In this document: piece after piece, positions 27,302 to 38,879 of the stretch
How positions within the stretch are numbered: position 1 is the stretch's first letter
Layout: the number at the start of each line of letters is the position of its first letter
NCBI RefSeq assembly: GCF_033115175.1
Contig: NC_084844.1
Span: forward strand, 36,923,885-36,987,884
DNA: 64,000 nucleotides
Source of the DNA: Lepus europaeus
Taxonomy: Eukaryota > Chordata > Mammalia > Lagomorpha > Leporidae
Direction of reading: 5' to 3'
Notes under the pieces: model-generated
What the model was told of the DNA's origin: nothing
Database searches by the model: none
The model's input: only the letters and a program-made list of their open reading frames with translations
Position numbers and translations under genes: made by a program

Positions 27302-28798
27302 ATGTCTCAAAAGCAGATGAAGGAGGCTTTTGTCAGTAACCTCAATGGAACCACCGTGCTAGAAGTCACCCAGGGCTTGTGCTTTCCCGCACTCTGTATC
27401 CTGTGCAGAGGGCTCCTGATCATTGTCTCACAGCACCTGTACTCTTCACATGTCTGGAGATTTTTCATTGACTTCGTTGTCCTGGTAGTTCCCCTGGTGG
27501 CCACTTTGACCATTTTGTCTTCATTTATTCTCATTGAGAACCTCACTGTGATTCTCTTTGGGGTGGGGCTGTTCTATCAAATATACCGAAGGAGGACTTC
27601 CCATGCCAGATTGCCTATCCAGAAAATCCTAGAAAAATTCTGGAAAATTAGCCTAGAATCAGAATACATTCCAGCCATCTCTTGTTTCCGTGTAGTTAAC
27701 AGTATATTTACTGCTATCGCCATTTTGGCTGTGGACTTCCCACTTTTCCCCAGAAGATTTGCTAAAGCTGAGCTCTATGGGACAGGAGCAATGGATTTTG
27801 GAGTAGGCGCTTTTGTTTTTGGGACCGCAATGGTTTGTCCAGAGATCAGAAAGAGAAAATACATGGATGGGTCCAAATTTTATTATTTTACAAAGTCATT
27901 GTACTCTGTTTGGCCGTTAATCTTCCTCGGAGTAGGACGATTAGTCATCATAAAATCCATAGGCTATCAGGAACATTTAACTGAGTATGGAGTTCACTGG
28001 AACTTTTTCTTCACCTTAATAGTTGTGAAATTGTTAACATCATTGCTTTTGATTGTTTTCCCGCTAAATAAGTCCTGGATTGTAGCCATTAGCATTACTG
28101 TATTGTATCAGTTAGCGCTTGATTTTACCCCAATGAAGAGGTTAATTCTGTATGGCACTGATGGCAGTGGCACAAGAATCGGTTTATTTAATGCCAACCG
28201 AGAAGGAGTAATTTCTACCTTGGGGTACGTGGCAATACACATGGCTGGTGTGCAGACCGGGTTGTATGTACTGAAGAACAGATCAGATGCCAAAGAGTGG
28301 GTCAAAGTAGGATGCCATCTTCTTCTGGCAGCTGTTGGCCTCTTTATAGCTCTTTATATAGTTCAGGTACACATAGAAGTGGTCTCTAGAAGAATGGCCA
28401 ATTTAGCCTTTTGTATTTGGATAGTTGCTTCTAGCCTGATCCTTCTTGGTTGTTTGTTTCTGAGTGACATGATTTTGAGTTTTGCCAAATTTCTAATTAA
28501 AGGAGCTCTAGTACCATGTTCTTGGAAACTTAGCCAGTCACCTGCTACAAATAAAAAGCATTCAGAATCTGTAGTCCCTGAAGCCGTCAGAAAAGAATCC
28601 AGTCTTTGTTTAATCACAGCTCTGAACAGAAACCAGCTAATTTTTTTCTTGCTCTCAAATATAACAACTGGCCTGGTCAATCTCATGGTAGACACATTAC
28701 ACAGCAGTACCTTAGAGGCTTTATTTGTACTCAGCTTGTATATGTTTACCAACTGTTTAATTATATATATGTACTTTATTTGCAAGATAAGACTATAA
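27302..28798 (+). CDS. PIGW: PIGW, GPI-anchor inositol acyltransferase
   Basis: A 498-codon open frame in one exon. The acceptor TTTACAG ends at 27,290 and the ATG at 27,302 gives [18 protein letters not shown], the known start. The frame continues upstream without a stop, but only by using a non-ATG codon in the intron. PIGW transfers a fatty acyl chain from acyl-CoA to the inositol of GlcN-PI in the endoplasmic reticulum, a middle step of GPI-anchor synthesis. The protein is almost all hydrophobic segments, consistent with the roughly 13 membrane spans of the GWT1/PIGW family. Conserved stretches include [15 protein letters not shown] (about residue 165) and [16 protein letters not shown] (about 300). 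The human protein is 504 residues, so the length is normal. I see no disruption. Confidence 0.98.
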   Translation: MSQKQMKEAFVSNLNGTTVLEVTQGLCFPALCILCRGLLIIVSQHLYSSHVWRFFIDFVVLVVPLVATLTILSSFILIENLTVILFGVGLFYQIYRRRTSHARLPIQKILEKFWKISLESEYIPAISCFRVVNSIFTAIAILAVDFPLFPRRFAKAELYGTGAMDFGVGAFVFGTAMVCPEIRKRKYMDGSKFYYFTKSLYSVWPLIFLGVGRLVIIKSIGYQEHLTEYGVHWNFFFTLIVVKLLTSLLLIVFPLNKSWIVAISITVLYQLALDFTPMKRLILYGTDGSGTRIGLFNANREGVISTLGYVAIHMAGVQTGLYVLKNRSDAKEWVKVGCHLLLAAVGLFIALYIVQVHIEVVSRRMANLAFCIWIVASSLILLGCLFLSDMILSFAKFLIKGALVPCSWKLSQSPATNKKHSESVVPEAVRKESSLCLITALNRNQLIFFLLSNITTGLVNLMVDTLHSSTLEALFVLSLYMFTNCLIIYMYFICKIRL

Positions 28799-29228
28799 AG
28801 TTCTCATGATCAACAGGATCTATCTGTATTTGAGCAGTATTTTATTGGGAAAGAATAAGTGCAAAGAAAATGTACTTTTGGCAACCCAGTCTCAAACATA
28901 TTTTATTATAAAATTAGTTTCGGCCCCTCTCTTTACTGTAGTGAGACTTAATGTTTTTAATGTATTTCCACAGCATACAAATCAAACCAATAAAGAAACA
29001 CAACCTTGTGACGTGTTAAGATTTATTAATCTGTTTACAGCTTGGAAGATTGGAGGATGCAAAGGAGTTTTAACTTTCCATCTTAATATCACCTTGTGCC
29101 ATTTCTTTTACTGTTTTTTTTACAATGTTTACATTAAATGAAGTGTTTATATTAAGACCATTTCAATGTGAATTGTGGATTGTCAGTATTTCTTTGCTGC
29201 TCGATTTTAATCTTTTAAAAACCCTATG
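28799..29228 (+). other. PIGW: PIGW 3' UTR with polyadenylation signals
   Basis: AT-rich sequence after the stop. AATAAA at 28,989-28,994 is the first clear signal, and ATTAAA at 29,133-29,138 is a second candidate. A CSINE starts at 29,229. Confidence 0.6.
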
Positions 29229-29527
29229 GGGGCCAGCATTATGACATAGTCGGTGAAGCTGCTGTCTGTGTTGCTGGTTCAAGTCCTGGCTGCTCCACAT
29301 CTGATCCAGCTCCTTGCTAATGTGCCTAGGAAAGCAGCAGAGGATGGCCCAAGTGCTTGGGTCCCTGCACCTATGTGAGAAACTGGGAAGAATTTCCTGG
29401 CTCCTGGCTTCAGACTGGCCCACCACTGACTGTTGCGGCCATTTGGGGGAGTGAACCAGTGGATGGAAGATCTCTGTCTCCTCTCTGTAACTCTGCCTTT
29501 CAAATAAATAAATAAAAATTTTTTTAA
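29229..29527 (+). repeat. CSINE
   Basis: Head GGGGCCAGCATTATGAC and tail CAAATAAATAAATAAAAA. It lies just beyond the PIGW 3' UTR. Confidence 0.86.
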
Positions 29528-29954
29528 AAGCCTGTGAATAAGAAGGAAGTGTTTGAAATCAAATACTTACATTCTTCAAAGTAAGAAAACAGAATAAACC
29601 GAGTTGTATAATATAATGTAGTTCGCATACTCTGCTTAGGAATACAATGAGAAGCAGTTTTCCTGCAATGAATAGCAAGTTTCCTGCTATCTTGGAGCTT
29701 TCAATCTAGTGAGGGAACAGACAATAGGCAACTGTTATAAACTAATCACGATGTTCCCCCAGAGTGTCAAGTCAACTAACCTAGTAAGAAGTTAATATTC
29801 CTCCAGGTGGCATTTTATTTTGGGGCTGGACCTAATGGATGGGATGAAGAATTTATCTTAGGGAATGGGAGCCAGTAAGCAAAAAGAGCTTAAAGGTAGG
29901 TTGAGCCTCTCAGCAAAAGTCCTAAGTTGGAAGGAAATTGGCACATTTGGGACT
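29528..29954. other. Intergenic, no gene seen
   Basis: AT-rich. Parts such as GGGATGAAGAATTTATCTTAG may be old L2 material. Confidence 0.4.
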
Positions 29955-30190
29955 GAAAGGAAGGGAGACGTGAGCACCTATGGTTGAATATCAGCTCTAA
30001 TTTTGGCTTCCTGGTAATGCCAGTCCCAGTAGGCAGCAGGTGAGAGCTCAAGTAATGGTTTCTCTCACCCACCCACATTGGTCATCTGGATTGAGTTCTT
30101 GGTTTTAGCCTGGTCCAGGCCATTGTGAGCATTTGAGAGAGTGAACCAGCAGATGAGAAAATACATCTCAAATAAACAAAAAAATTTAAA
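29955..30190 (+). repeat. Old CSINE fragment
   Basis: Headless, diverged copy recognised by CAGTCCCAGTAGGCAGCAGGTG, GAACCAGCAGATGAG and a final CAAATAAACAAAAAAAT. Confidence 0.6.
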
Positions 30191-30375
30191 GGGACAGCAT
30201 GGGCAGTAAGCTGAAAAGATAGGCAGGAGCCATATCGAGCATGCCTTATCGACCATGTAACGGAACAGTGAGATAGTGGAAGTTGTCAAGTGCCCAATCC
30301 AATTTAATAAAATTGTGGCTATAGCAAGGTTCAATATCTTACTGGGAGTTTCAGTCAACTAAAAACAGCAAATCT
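30191..30375 (+). repeat. Possible L2 relic
   Basis: AGGAGCCATATCGAGCATGCC and ATCGACCATG resemble the L2 3' region. Weak. Confidence 0.4.
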
Positions 30376-30390
30376 ATGAACCTGCTGTTA

Positions 30391-30711
30391 AAATCTTTAA
30401 AAAAAATTTATTTGCGAGGTAGAGTTTCAGACTGTGAGAGGGAGAGACAGAGAGAAAGGTCTTCCAGCGGTTGGCTCACTCCCCAGATGGCTGCAACAGC
30501 CAGAGCTGCACTGATCCAAAGCCAGGAGCCAGGTGCTTCCTGGTCTCCCATGTGGGTGCAGGAGCCCAAGGACTTGGGCCATCTTCTACTGCTTTCCCAG
30601 GCCACAGCAGAGAGCTGGATGGGAAGAAGAGCATCCAGGACTAGAACTGGCGTCCAAATGGGATGCCGGAACTGCAGGCGGAGGATTAACCTGCTCCAGG
30701 GCGCCGGCCCC
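30391..30711 (-). repeat. CSINE
   Basis: Reverse copy from AAAAATTTATTTGCGAGG to CCAGGGCGCCGGCCCC. Confidence 0.87.
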
Positions 30712-30804
30712 AAAATCTAAAATTTTAAAACCTACAAAATCCCATTTCCAATTGTAATGTTCAGTGCGTATCACTCAAAGTGGGCAAAATAACATCTGTA
30801 TTTA

Positions 30805-31088
30805 GGAGCCAGCATTGGAGAGCAGGTTATTAAACCACTTCTGCTTGCGATACCAGCATCCCGTATCACAGTACTAGTTCGAGTTCCAGTGGTTCTACTT
30901 CATATCCAGTTTCCTGTTAATTCACCTGGAAGGCAGTGGGTGATGGCCCAAATACCTGGGCCCTTCGTACCCATGTGGAAAACCCACATGAAGTTCTAGA
31001 CTCCTGGCTTTATCCTGGCCCACCTCTGGTTGTTGTGGCCATCTGCGCAGTAAACCAGCAGATTAAAAATCTTTCAAATAAATATTAT
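30805..31088 (+). repeat. CSINE (old copy)
   Basis: Diverged head GGAGCCAGCATTGGAG and a short tail CAAATAAATATT. Confidence 0.75.
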
Positions 31089-31136
31089 TACTTTTTGTTT
31101 GAATTTAGTTCCATTTTTAAGAAGAAATCTAGTTAC

Positions 31137-31226
31137 TGGGGCTGATGTGGTGTAGTAGGTCAAGTTGCCGCCTGCAACACTGGCATCCCATACCAGTGCC
31201 AATTTGAGTTCCAAATAAAATAAAAA
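31137..31226 (+). repeat. CSINE head fragment
   Basis: Only the first 75 bases (GGGGCTGATGTGGTG to TTTGAGTTCC) are joined directly to a TAAA tail, so nearly the whole body is deleted. Confidence 0.75.
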
Positions 31227-31229
31227 GAG

Positions 31230-31550
31230 AGGCTGGCTCAGTGGAATAGTGGGTAAAGTGGTCGCCTGCAGTGCTGGCATCCCATATGGGTGCCAGTTCG
31301 AGTCCTGGCTGCTCTACTTCCAATCCGGCTCTCTGCTATGGCCTGAGGAAACAGCAGAAGATGGCTCCAATCCTTGAGTCCCTGCACTTGCATGGGAGAC
31401 CCAGAAGAAGCTCCTAGCTCTTGGCTCAGCTCGAGCCACTGCAGCCTTCTGGGGAGTGAACCAGTGGATGGAAGACTTCTCTCTCTCTCTCTTTCCTTTT
31501 GCCTCTTTGTAACTTTGCCTTTCAAATGAATAATAAATAAATCTTTTAAA
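31230..31550 (+). repeat. CSINE
   Basis: Head GAGGCTGGCTCAGTGG and tail CAAATGAATAATAAATAAATC. It starts in the tail of the fragment to its left. Confidence 0.85.
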
Positions 31551-31561
31551 AAAAATAAATT

Positions 31562-31883
31562 AGGCCAGCGCTGCAGCTCACTTGGCTAATCCTCCACCTG
31601 CCGCGCCAGCACCCTGGGTTCTAGTCCCGGTTGGGGTGCCGGATTCTGTCCTGGTTGCTCCTCTACCAGTCCAGCTCTCTGCTGTGGCCCGGGAAGGCAG
31701 TGGAGGATGGCCCAAGGGCTTGGGCCCTTCACCCCTTGGGAGACCAGGAGAAGCACCTGGCTCCTGGCTTCGGATCAGCGCAGCGTGCTAGCCATAGCAG
31801 CCATTTGGGGGGTTAACCAATTTGAAAGGAAGACCTTTCTCTCTGTCTCTCTAACTCTGCCTGTCAAAAAAAATTAATTTAAA
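31562..31883 (+). repeat. CSINE2-like
   Basis: Head GGCCAGCGCTGCAGCTC, ending TGCCTGTCAAAAAAAATT. Third SINE in a row in one direction. Confidence 0.88.
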
Positions 31884-32042
31884 AAATTGGTTATTGCAGA
31901 AATGATGGCTGGTCAGAGTGTTTCGATTATTTTGGTATTTAGGAAGCAAACTGGATTGTGTAGTACAGAGCAGGTAGTGCCTCCTGACAGTAAGTTGTAG
32001 TTTTGCAAAATTTATTTTATTCTCTAATTGTTAAATTTGACT

Positions 32043-32378
32043 TTTTTTTTTTTTTTGACACGCAGAGTGGACAGTGAGAGACCGAGAGAAAGGTCTTCTT
32101 TTGCCACTGGTTCACCCTCCAATGGCCACCGCGGGTGGCGCGCTGCAGCTGGAGCACCGCGCTGATCCGAAGGCAGGAGCCAGGTGCTTCTCCTGGTCTC
32201 CCATGGGGTGCAGGGCCCAAGCCCTTGAGCCATCCTCCACTGCACTCCCGGGCCATAGCAGAGAGCTGGACTGGAAGAGGGGCCACCGGGACAGAATGCA
32301 GCACCCCGACCAGGACTAGAACCTGGTGTGCCGGCGCTGCTAGGCGGAGGATTAGCCTGTTGAGCCACGGTGCCGGCC
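32043..32378 (-). repeat. CSINE2-like, first of a same-site pair
   Basis: Reverse copy bounded by TAAATTTGACT at 32,032-32,042 and 32,379-32,389. The right-hand repeat is shared with the next copy. Confidence 0.93.
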
Positions 32379-32389
32379 TAAATTTGACT

Positions 32390-32712
32390 ATTTTTATTTT
32401 TTGACAGGCAGAGTGGACAGTGAGAGAGACAGAGAGAAAGGTCTTCCTTTGCCGTTGGATCACCCTCCATTGGCCGCCGCGGCTGGCACACCACACTGAT
32501 CCCAAGGCAGGAGCCAGGTGCTTCTCCTGGTCTCCCAAGGGGTGAAGGGCCCAAGCACTTGGGCCATCGTCCACTGCACTCCCGGGCCATAGCAGAGAGC
32601 TGGCCTGGAAGAGGGGCAACCGGGACAGAATCCGGCGCCCCGACCAGGACTAGAACCTGGTATGCTGGCACCGCTAGGCGGAGGATTAGCCTGTTGAGCC
32701 ACGGCGCCGGCC
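32390..32712 (-). repeat. CSINE2-like, second of a same-site pair
   Basis: Reverse copy bounded by TAAATTTGACT at 32,379-32,389 and 32,713-32,723. It differs from its neighbour in several places, so it is not a simple recent duplication. Confidence 0.93.
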
Positions 32713-32740
32713 TAAATTTGACTATTTTTTAAAAGATTTT

Positions 32741-34166
32741 GCCACCATCGTGCATGCTGCTCGGCAGAGGGACCGGGCCTGCTTCTCTCCTCCTTCCTAC
32801 CGCTGCCGGCACCACTCGGCTCCCGCTGTCGTTGGGACCCCGTGTCATCATCTGCTCTGAGCACGATGCCCCCCAAAAAGGGAGGTGATGGCATTAAACC
32901 ACCCCCAATCATTGGAAGATTTGGAACCTCACTGAAAATTGTATTGTTGGATTGCCAAATGTTGGGAAATCTACCTTCTTCAATGTGTTAACTAACAGTC
33001 AGGCTTCAGCAGAAAACTTCCCATTCTGTACTATTGACCCTAATGAGAGCAGAGTTCCTGTGCCTGATGAAAGGTTTGATTTTCTCTGCCAGCACCACAA
33101 GCCAGCAAGCAAAATTCCTGCCTTTCTAAATGTAGTGGATATTGCTGGTCTTGTGAAAGGAGCTCACAATGGACAGGGCCTGGGAAATGCCTTTTTATCT
33201 CATATTAGTGCTTGTGATGGGATCTTTCACCTAACACGTGCTTTTGAAGATGATGATATCACGCATGTTGAAGGAAGTGTAGATCCTATTTGAGATATAG
33301 AAATAATACAGGAAGAGCTTCAGCTTAAAGATGAGGAAATGAAATGATTGGGCCCACTATGGATAAACTAGAAAAGGTGGCTGTGAGAGGAAACTAAAAC
33401 CTGAATATGACATAATGTGCAAAGTCAAATCCTGGGTTATAGATCAAAAGAAACCTGTTTGCTTCTATCATGATTGGAATGACAAAGAGATTGAAGTGTT
33501 GAATAAACCTTTATTTTTGACTTCAAAACCAATGGTCTGCTTGGTTAATCTTTCTGAGAAAGACTACATTAGAAAGGAAAACAAATGGTTGATAAAAATT
33601 AAAGAGTGGGTGGACAAGTATGACCCAGGTGCCTTGGTCATTCCTTTTAGTGGGGCCTTGGAACTCAAGTTGCAAGAATTGAGTGCTGAAGAGAGACAGA
33701 AGTATCTGGAAGCGAACATGACACAAAGTGCTTTGCCAAAGATCATTAAGGCTGGGTGTGCAGCACTCCAACTAGAATACTTCTTCACTGCAGGCCCAGA
33801 TGAAGTGCGTGCATGGACCATCAGGAAAGGGACGAAGGCTCCTGAGGCTGCAGGAAAGATCCACACCGATTTTGAAAAGGGATTCATTATGGCTGAAGTA
33901 ATGAAATATGAAGATTTTAAAGAGGAAGGTTCTGAAAATGCAGTCAAGGCTGCTGGGAAATACAGACAACAAGGCAGAAATTATATTGTTGAAGATGGAG
34001 ATATTATCTTCTTCAAATTTAATACACCTCAACAACCAAAGAAAAAATAAATTTTTGCTATTGCTCCGATAAACATACAACTTCCAAAAGCATTTTTTAA
34101 ATTAAATTCTCTGGAAACTGAAGGGACAAATACAGTTGGGTGATGGGAATCTTCTACAAACAAACA
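32741..34166 (+). pseudogene. OLA1: OLA1 processed pseudogene
   Basis: An intronless copy of the Obg-like ATPase 1 mRNA, with about 125 bp of 5' UTR, the ATG at 32,866 (MPPKKGGDG) and the stop at 34,048. OLA1 is a P-loop GTPase-family ATPase. NVGKSTFF (Walker A) and [10 protein letters not shown] are still readable, and the C-terminal part (33,415-34,050) is open. Three lesions break it: a one-base deletion near 32,941 just before the P-loop, a premature TGA at 33,291 where the intact gene has an arginine codon, and a small deletion near 33,385. L1-type hallmarks are present: 10-bp direct repeats AAAAGATTTT at 32,731-32,740 and 34,167-34,176, and an A-rich end (AAACAAACAA). It landed in the tail of a minus-strand CSINE. 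No function is expected from the sequence. Confidence 0.96.
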
Positions 34167-34176
34167 AAAAGATTTT

Positions 34177-34480
34177 ATTTATCTATTTGAGAGGCAGTTA
34201 CAGAGGGAGAGACAGAGAGAGAGGTCTTCCATCTGCTGATTCACTGTCCAAATGGCCACAACAGCCGGAGCTGGGCTGATGCAAATCCAGGAGTCAGGAG
34301 CATCCTCCTGGTCTTCCAAGTGTGTGCAGGAAATCAAGCACCTGGGCCATCCTCCACTGCTTTTCCAGGCCATCAGCAGGGAGCTGGATCAGAAGTGGAG
34401 CGGCCAGAACTCTAACTGGAGCCCAGATGAGATGCTAGTGCCACAGCCCCTGGCCTAATCCACGTCATAGCACCGGCCTC
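34177..34480 (-). repeat. CSINE whose tail hosts the OLA1 copy
   Basis: Reverse copy continuing from the right target duplication (ATTTATCTATTTGAGAGGC) to CATAGCACCGGCC. The few tail bases left of the insert are at about 32,724-32,740. Confidence 0.85.
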
Positions 34481-34577
34481 AAGTTTATTATTTGAAGAAA
34501 TATTTCCACTAAAGAAATAAGTATGTTATGTAACTTAAAATAAAAATTAGATTTTATTTTCAATTAAAGACTTGAAG

Positions 34578-34917
34578 ATGGGGCTGGTGTTGTGGTATAT
34601 CAGGTTAAGCTTCTGCCTGCAGTGCTGGCATCCCATGTGGGTGCCTGTTCGAGTCCCAGCTGCTCCACTTCTGATCCAGCTCCCTGATAATGTGCCTGGG
34701 AAAGCAGTGGAAGATGGCCCAACTGCCTCGGCCCCTGCACCCATATGGGAGACTTGGAGGAGGCTCCTAGCTTCTTGCTTCAGCCTGGCCCAGCCAGCCC
34801 TGGCCCTTGTGGCCATTTGGGGAGTGAACCAGTGGGATGGAAGATCTCTCTCTCTCTCTCTGTCTCTCTCTAACCCTGCCTTTCAAATAAATAAAATAAA
34901 TCTTAAAAAAAAAAAAA
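34578..34917 (+). repeat. CSINE
   Basis: Head GGGGCTGGTGTTGTGGT and tail CAAATAAATAAAATAAATC followed by A12. Flanks ACTTGAAG and ACTTGGAAG suggest a short target duplication. Confidence 0.87.
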
Positions 34918-35366
34918 CTTGGAAGTTTAACCAATAAGATTATAGTGTGTAAATTAAGCATGATTAGGAAAGAGAATTGGTTTTACGTCTAACCTTGTCG
35001 CAGTGGCTATACTCGATGGTTTATCTCTTTAAGGATTAAGAGGGCAGCAGGCTCAACTATATTGTTGTTCTATTTAGAAAAGTAATTTTAAAGTGTTATC
35101 TGATGATTTAACAAGCATCTTGTATAACTGGTTTGTTGATTTTTGTTGCTACTCCGTCCTTTTCTTGGTGTTAATTGTTTCTCAGTAAATTTATTTCTTG
35201 GCAATTACAGATATTGAATCATAAAGGGCCAAGTGTACTCTGTGTGCATTTTTTCCACTTCTAGTCGCAAAAATCAGTAAGAGAAAGCAAATGAAATCAC
35301 ATTTGTAGAACCAGAAGAATTACTATGCACAGGCCTGACTTGATTCTTGTTTATAGAAGAGACAGA
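34918..35366. other. Intergenic, no gene seen
   Basis: AT-rich unique-looking sequence. Confidence 0.5.
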
Positions 35367-35480
35367 GATCATTCAACAAAGATTTACTGAGTTTCAGGGC
35401 ACCAGATACAAGTGTCAGGGATACAACAAAAGACAAGAAAAGTTTCCACCTTCAAGGAGCTTACATTTTCATGTAGTTTA
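35367..35480 (+). repeat. L2 relic
   Basis: ATTCAACAAAGATTTACTGAG, GGGATACAACAAAAGACAAG and CAAGGAGCTTACATTTTC follow the well-known L2 3' consensus order. Confidence 0.65.
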
Positions 35481-35575
35481 ATCATGTGTAGACATTATTG
35501 AGTAGGGGAAATGTAACTCCATTTTTTGACAGAGAGAGTGGAGCTTCCCACTGTCACCTCATGAAAAATAAAATC

Positions 35576-35895
35576 CGCCGGCGCCACCGGGGCTTAACAG
35601 GCGCTGGCACACCGGGTTCTAGTCCCGGTCGGGGTGCCGGATTCTGTCCCGGTTGCCCCTCTTCCAGGCCAGCTCTCTGCTGTGGCCCGGGAAGGCAGTG
35701 GAGGATGGCCCAAGTGCTTGGGTCCTGCACCCACATGGGAGACCAGGAGAAGCACCTGGCTCCTGGCTTCGGATCAGCAAGATGCACCGGCCGCAGCGGC
35801 CATTGGAGGGTGAACCAGCGGCAAAAAGGAAGACCTTTCTCTCTGTCTCTCTTTCACTATCCACTCTGCCTGTCAAAAAGAAAAAAGAAAAAAAT
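35576..35895 (+). repeat. CSINE2-like with head deletion
   Basis: GCCGGCGCCACCGGGGCTTAACAGG jumps to GCGCTGGCACACC. About 18 bases of the A-box side, including CTAATCCTCCGCC, are missing. Confidence 0.88.
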
Positions 35896-36458
35896 CCAAC
35901 CTACAGATCCTCAGGTTTAGATAACTGTGGCAACTTAAATAGCATGCTGCTGTTGATTTTACTACTACATAAAACAGTGTGGTTATTTTAGTGAAAAGAG
36001 AAGGCACTCTATAATAATTTCCTTTGCAACCATCAACTTTTGAGGACAAAGTCAGGATTGAGTTAGAAAGACTGATCTGGGACCTTAGCCCTTTAGAATG
36101 TGACTCACTCATGATTTTAATTTTATACAACTATAAATTCGGGATTAGCTACCACATATGAGTGTCAGAAAATGACAACCAGTTTTATTTTTATAGAGCA
36201 TCAATGGCCAGTATGTGTTATATGAATCACACAAAAACACAATTTGCTCCCTGTAAGTTCACTTATAGTCATAAGAACAAAAAAAAAAAAAATAAACCTG
36301 TGCTCTTTCTTTTAAATGTAGGTGGTATGGGAAATAATCATATATAATTCAAGCCCGAGTTTTATAGGCCCTAAGAAGAAAAAGAACGGTATTTTGCTGA
36401 TAATTTTCCACATCTCCATCATTTGATTTTTAAAAAATATGGTAAAACTTTTTTTATA
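35896..36458. other. Intergenic, no gene seen
   Basis: AT-rich with an A-run near 36,281-36,293. No exon signals. Confidence 0.5.
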
Positions 36459-36786
36459 AAGTTTTTAAAAAAATGTATTTGAAAGGCAGAGTTAGAGAGA
36501 GGGAAACACACACACACACAGATCTACCATCTGCTGGTTCATTCCTCAAATGGCTGCAATGGCCAGAGCTTGGGCCAGGCTGAAGCCAGGAGCCTGAAGC
36601 TTCATCTGGTTCTCCCACATAGGTGTAGGGGCCCAAGCAAAGCAGTTGGGCCGTCTTCCACTGCTTTTCCCAGGAGCATTAGTAGGGAGTTAGATTGGAA
36701 GTGGAGCAGCTGGACAGGAACCAGCCCATATGAGATGTTGGTGTTGCAGGTAGCAGCTTAACCTGCTATGCCACAACGCTGGTCCC
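36459..36786 (-). repeat. CSINE
   Basis: Reverse copy with a short CA run (36,507-36,520) in its CT tract. The right end is GCCACAACGCTGGTCCC. Confidence 0.83.
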
Positions 36787-37015
36787 ACGGTTTTTTTTTT
36801 TGTTTTTTTTGGTATGGATTTATTAAGATATTGTATTCTCAGGGTCACAGCAAATGCTTAATTACTACAACACAATTCCCATGTTAAAGTGATACTAATA
36901 CAGAGATTCGATATAGCTCAATCTGTTCTTAAGTACTAACAAAATGTGCTCTGCTGTTACTGTCTCCTAGTCTTTCAACTTGGCCTTTCACAATGCTAAT
37001 ATAGAGATTTAAAAA

Positions 37016-37351
37016 TGGGGGCGGCACTGTGGCACAGTGGGTCAAAGCCCCAGCCTGCAGCACTGGCATCCCAGATGGGCGCCGGGTCTAGTCCCAGCCG
37101 CTCCTCTTCCCATCCAGCTCTCTGCTGTGGCCTGGGAAAGCAGTGGAGGATGGCCATGTCCTTGGGCCCCTGCACCCACGTGGGAGACCTGGAGGAGGTT
37201 CCCGGCTCCTGGCTTTGGATCAGCTCAGCTCTGGCCACTGTGGTCATTTGGGGAGTGAACCAGTGAAATGGAAGACCTCTCTCTCTTTGGCTCTACCCCT
37301 CTCTGTAACTCTGTCTTTCAAATAAATAAAATAATTCTTTAAAAAAATTTT
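37016..37351 (+). repeat. CSINE
   Basis: Head GGGGGCGGCACTGTGGC and tail CAAATAAATAAAATAATTC. Confidence 0.87.
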
Positions 37352-37454
37352 AAAATGGGCAACAACTACCTTTCTTATGTTGACTTTTTAATTTTGTCTG
37401 TTAGAGGTAAGCTCTCTGAAAGCAGATACTTTTCCTTTTAAAGTATACAGGAGA

Positions 37455-37587
37455 GTGGGGCTGGTGTTATGGCACAGGGGGTTGAGTCCTGGCTGCTTCA
37501 CTTCTGATCCAGTTTTCTGCTCATGTGCCTGGGAAAGCAGCAGAAGATGGCCGAGGTACTTGTGCCTTTGTACCCACGTGGAAGACC
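37455..37587 (+). repeat. CSINE, doubly deleted
   Basis: Head GTGGGGCTGGTGTTATGG jumps to GGTTGAGTCCTGGCTGC. The copy stops after ACCCACGTGGAAGACC, lacking the CT tract and tail. Confidence 0.75.
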
Positions 37588-38879
37588 CTGCCTTCCCCCA
37601 CCCCCTCAAAAAGTACATAGGAGAATACTCAAGAAATATTTCTTGTAGCACTAGTGGTTATAACTAAAGGTGGGCCAATAGTGAATTAGGAAGATGGAGT
37701 CAAAACTTCTAAAAATTGTTTTGCAATAAGTGATTTTCTAAACATTTCCCCTTCAGTACTATATCTGTAGCACCCAGACTATCTCCTTCAGAAAGAGAAA
37801 TTTACCTAGCAAATTACCCACCTTTTAGCCTTATACTATGTATCTGCTGAGTGCCTATAGCATGTGAATCACTGAAGATACTCTAAAGTGTGCTGAGGAT
37901 CTAAGAGAAACCCAAATCAGGCAAAGCAGGCTCAGATGGCAATAGACTGTTGTGGTTTCCTCTTGTTATAGTTGACATTTGGGTTTTAATGGGTTTGCTA
38001 ACTGTCAATTTCAGTCCCCGGGGTGAGCACAATCTTCCTTGCTGTCACCTGGTGTGTGTTCAGTAGTAAAATTAAAATTAGTGCCTATACGTAACATATT
38101 GAGCTTATCATTCTCACTGTTCTTTCACAAACCTCTCCACCTTTGAAGCCGCCGCATCCTCTGTTCTTGAGTGTTTTTTACATAAAACACGATATTCTCT
38201 GAAAAAGGCCAATATGTTGACTGTACTCTGACCGCCCAGGAGCTGCGTGCACAAGCTATGGGCCTGATGGACTTGGGCTAAGGATCACACTGTTCTGCCA
38301 TCCCCACACGGCCCAAAGGCATACATACTGACAGGATAATCACAGCTCTGGGACTGAACAATGGTTCTTCCAGTTTATTATGTCACTTGCCCCAACAGTG
38401 ACCACACAATGTCCTCGGTCAACATGGCTGAGATCGCACTATGGGGTTTTCTGTTGTTGTGAACTAGTGATTTCCTGTGATGACCGGAACACTTTACAAA
38501 GGTCAATGTCACAGCTCTGGCCTACTCTACCGGGAAACATAGACCTGCCCTTAAGATCAGTAAGTTTTAAGAACAGTAAATGGATTTATCCTTAAAATCG
38601 ACAAGACTTTCATGGGCAAAACACTTCTCAACAACCATTTTGGCTTTACAACAGGCGTCTGAAGCCTCCAAGGTAAGCCCCGCACCTAGCAGGGTGTCAG
38701 CTCCGCTTCTGGGGGGATGGCCAGAGGGAGGGGCGGGCCTCTGGCCAGTACCAGTTACTTTGTCACGGGAATCCCTGTTAATATTAACCAACCCCGAGAA
38801 GTCCCTTTGGCTAAGACGTACATGTTTGCCGCTAGTGTACCAAGTCGACACTTAAAACGTGGGATCTCGACGCTGTGGC
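37588..38879. other. Intergenic DNA upstream of GGNBP2, no gene seen
   Basis: Unique-looking 1.3-kb stretch with no SINE. Possibly distal promoter DNA of GGNBP2. Confidence 0.5.

Noticed and set aside
32952-34050. Functional OLA1 gene or two neighbouring genes
   Set aside because: Intronless, with a frameshift, a premature stop and a deletion, and framed by target duplications. It is one processed pseudogene seen as two open frames.
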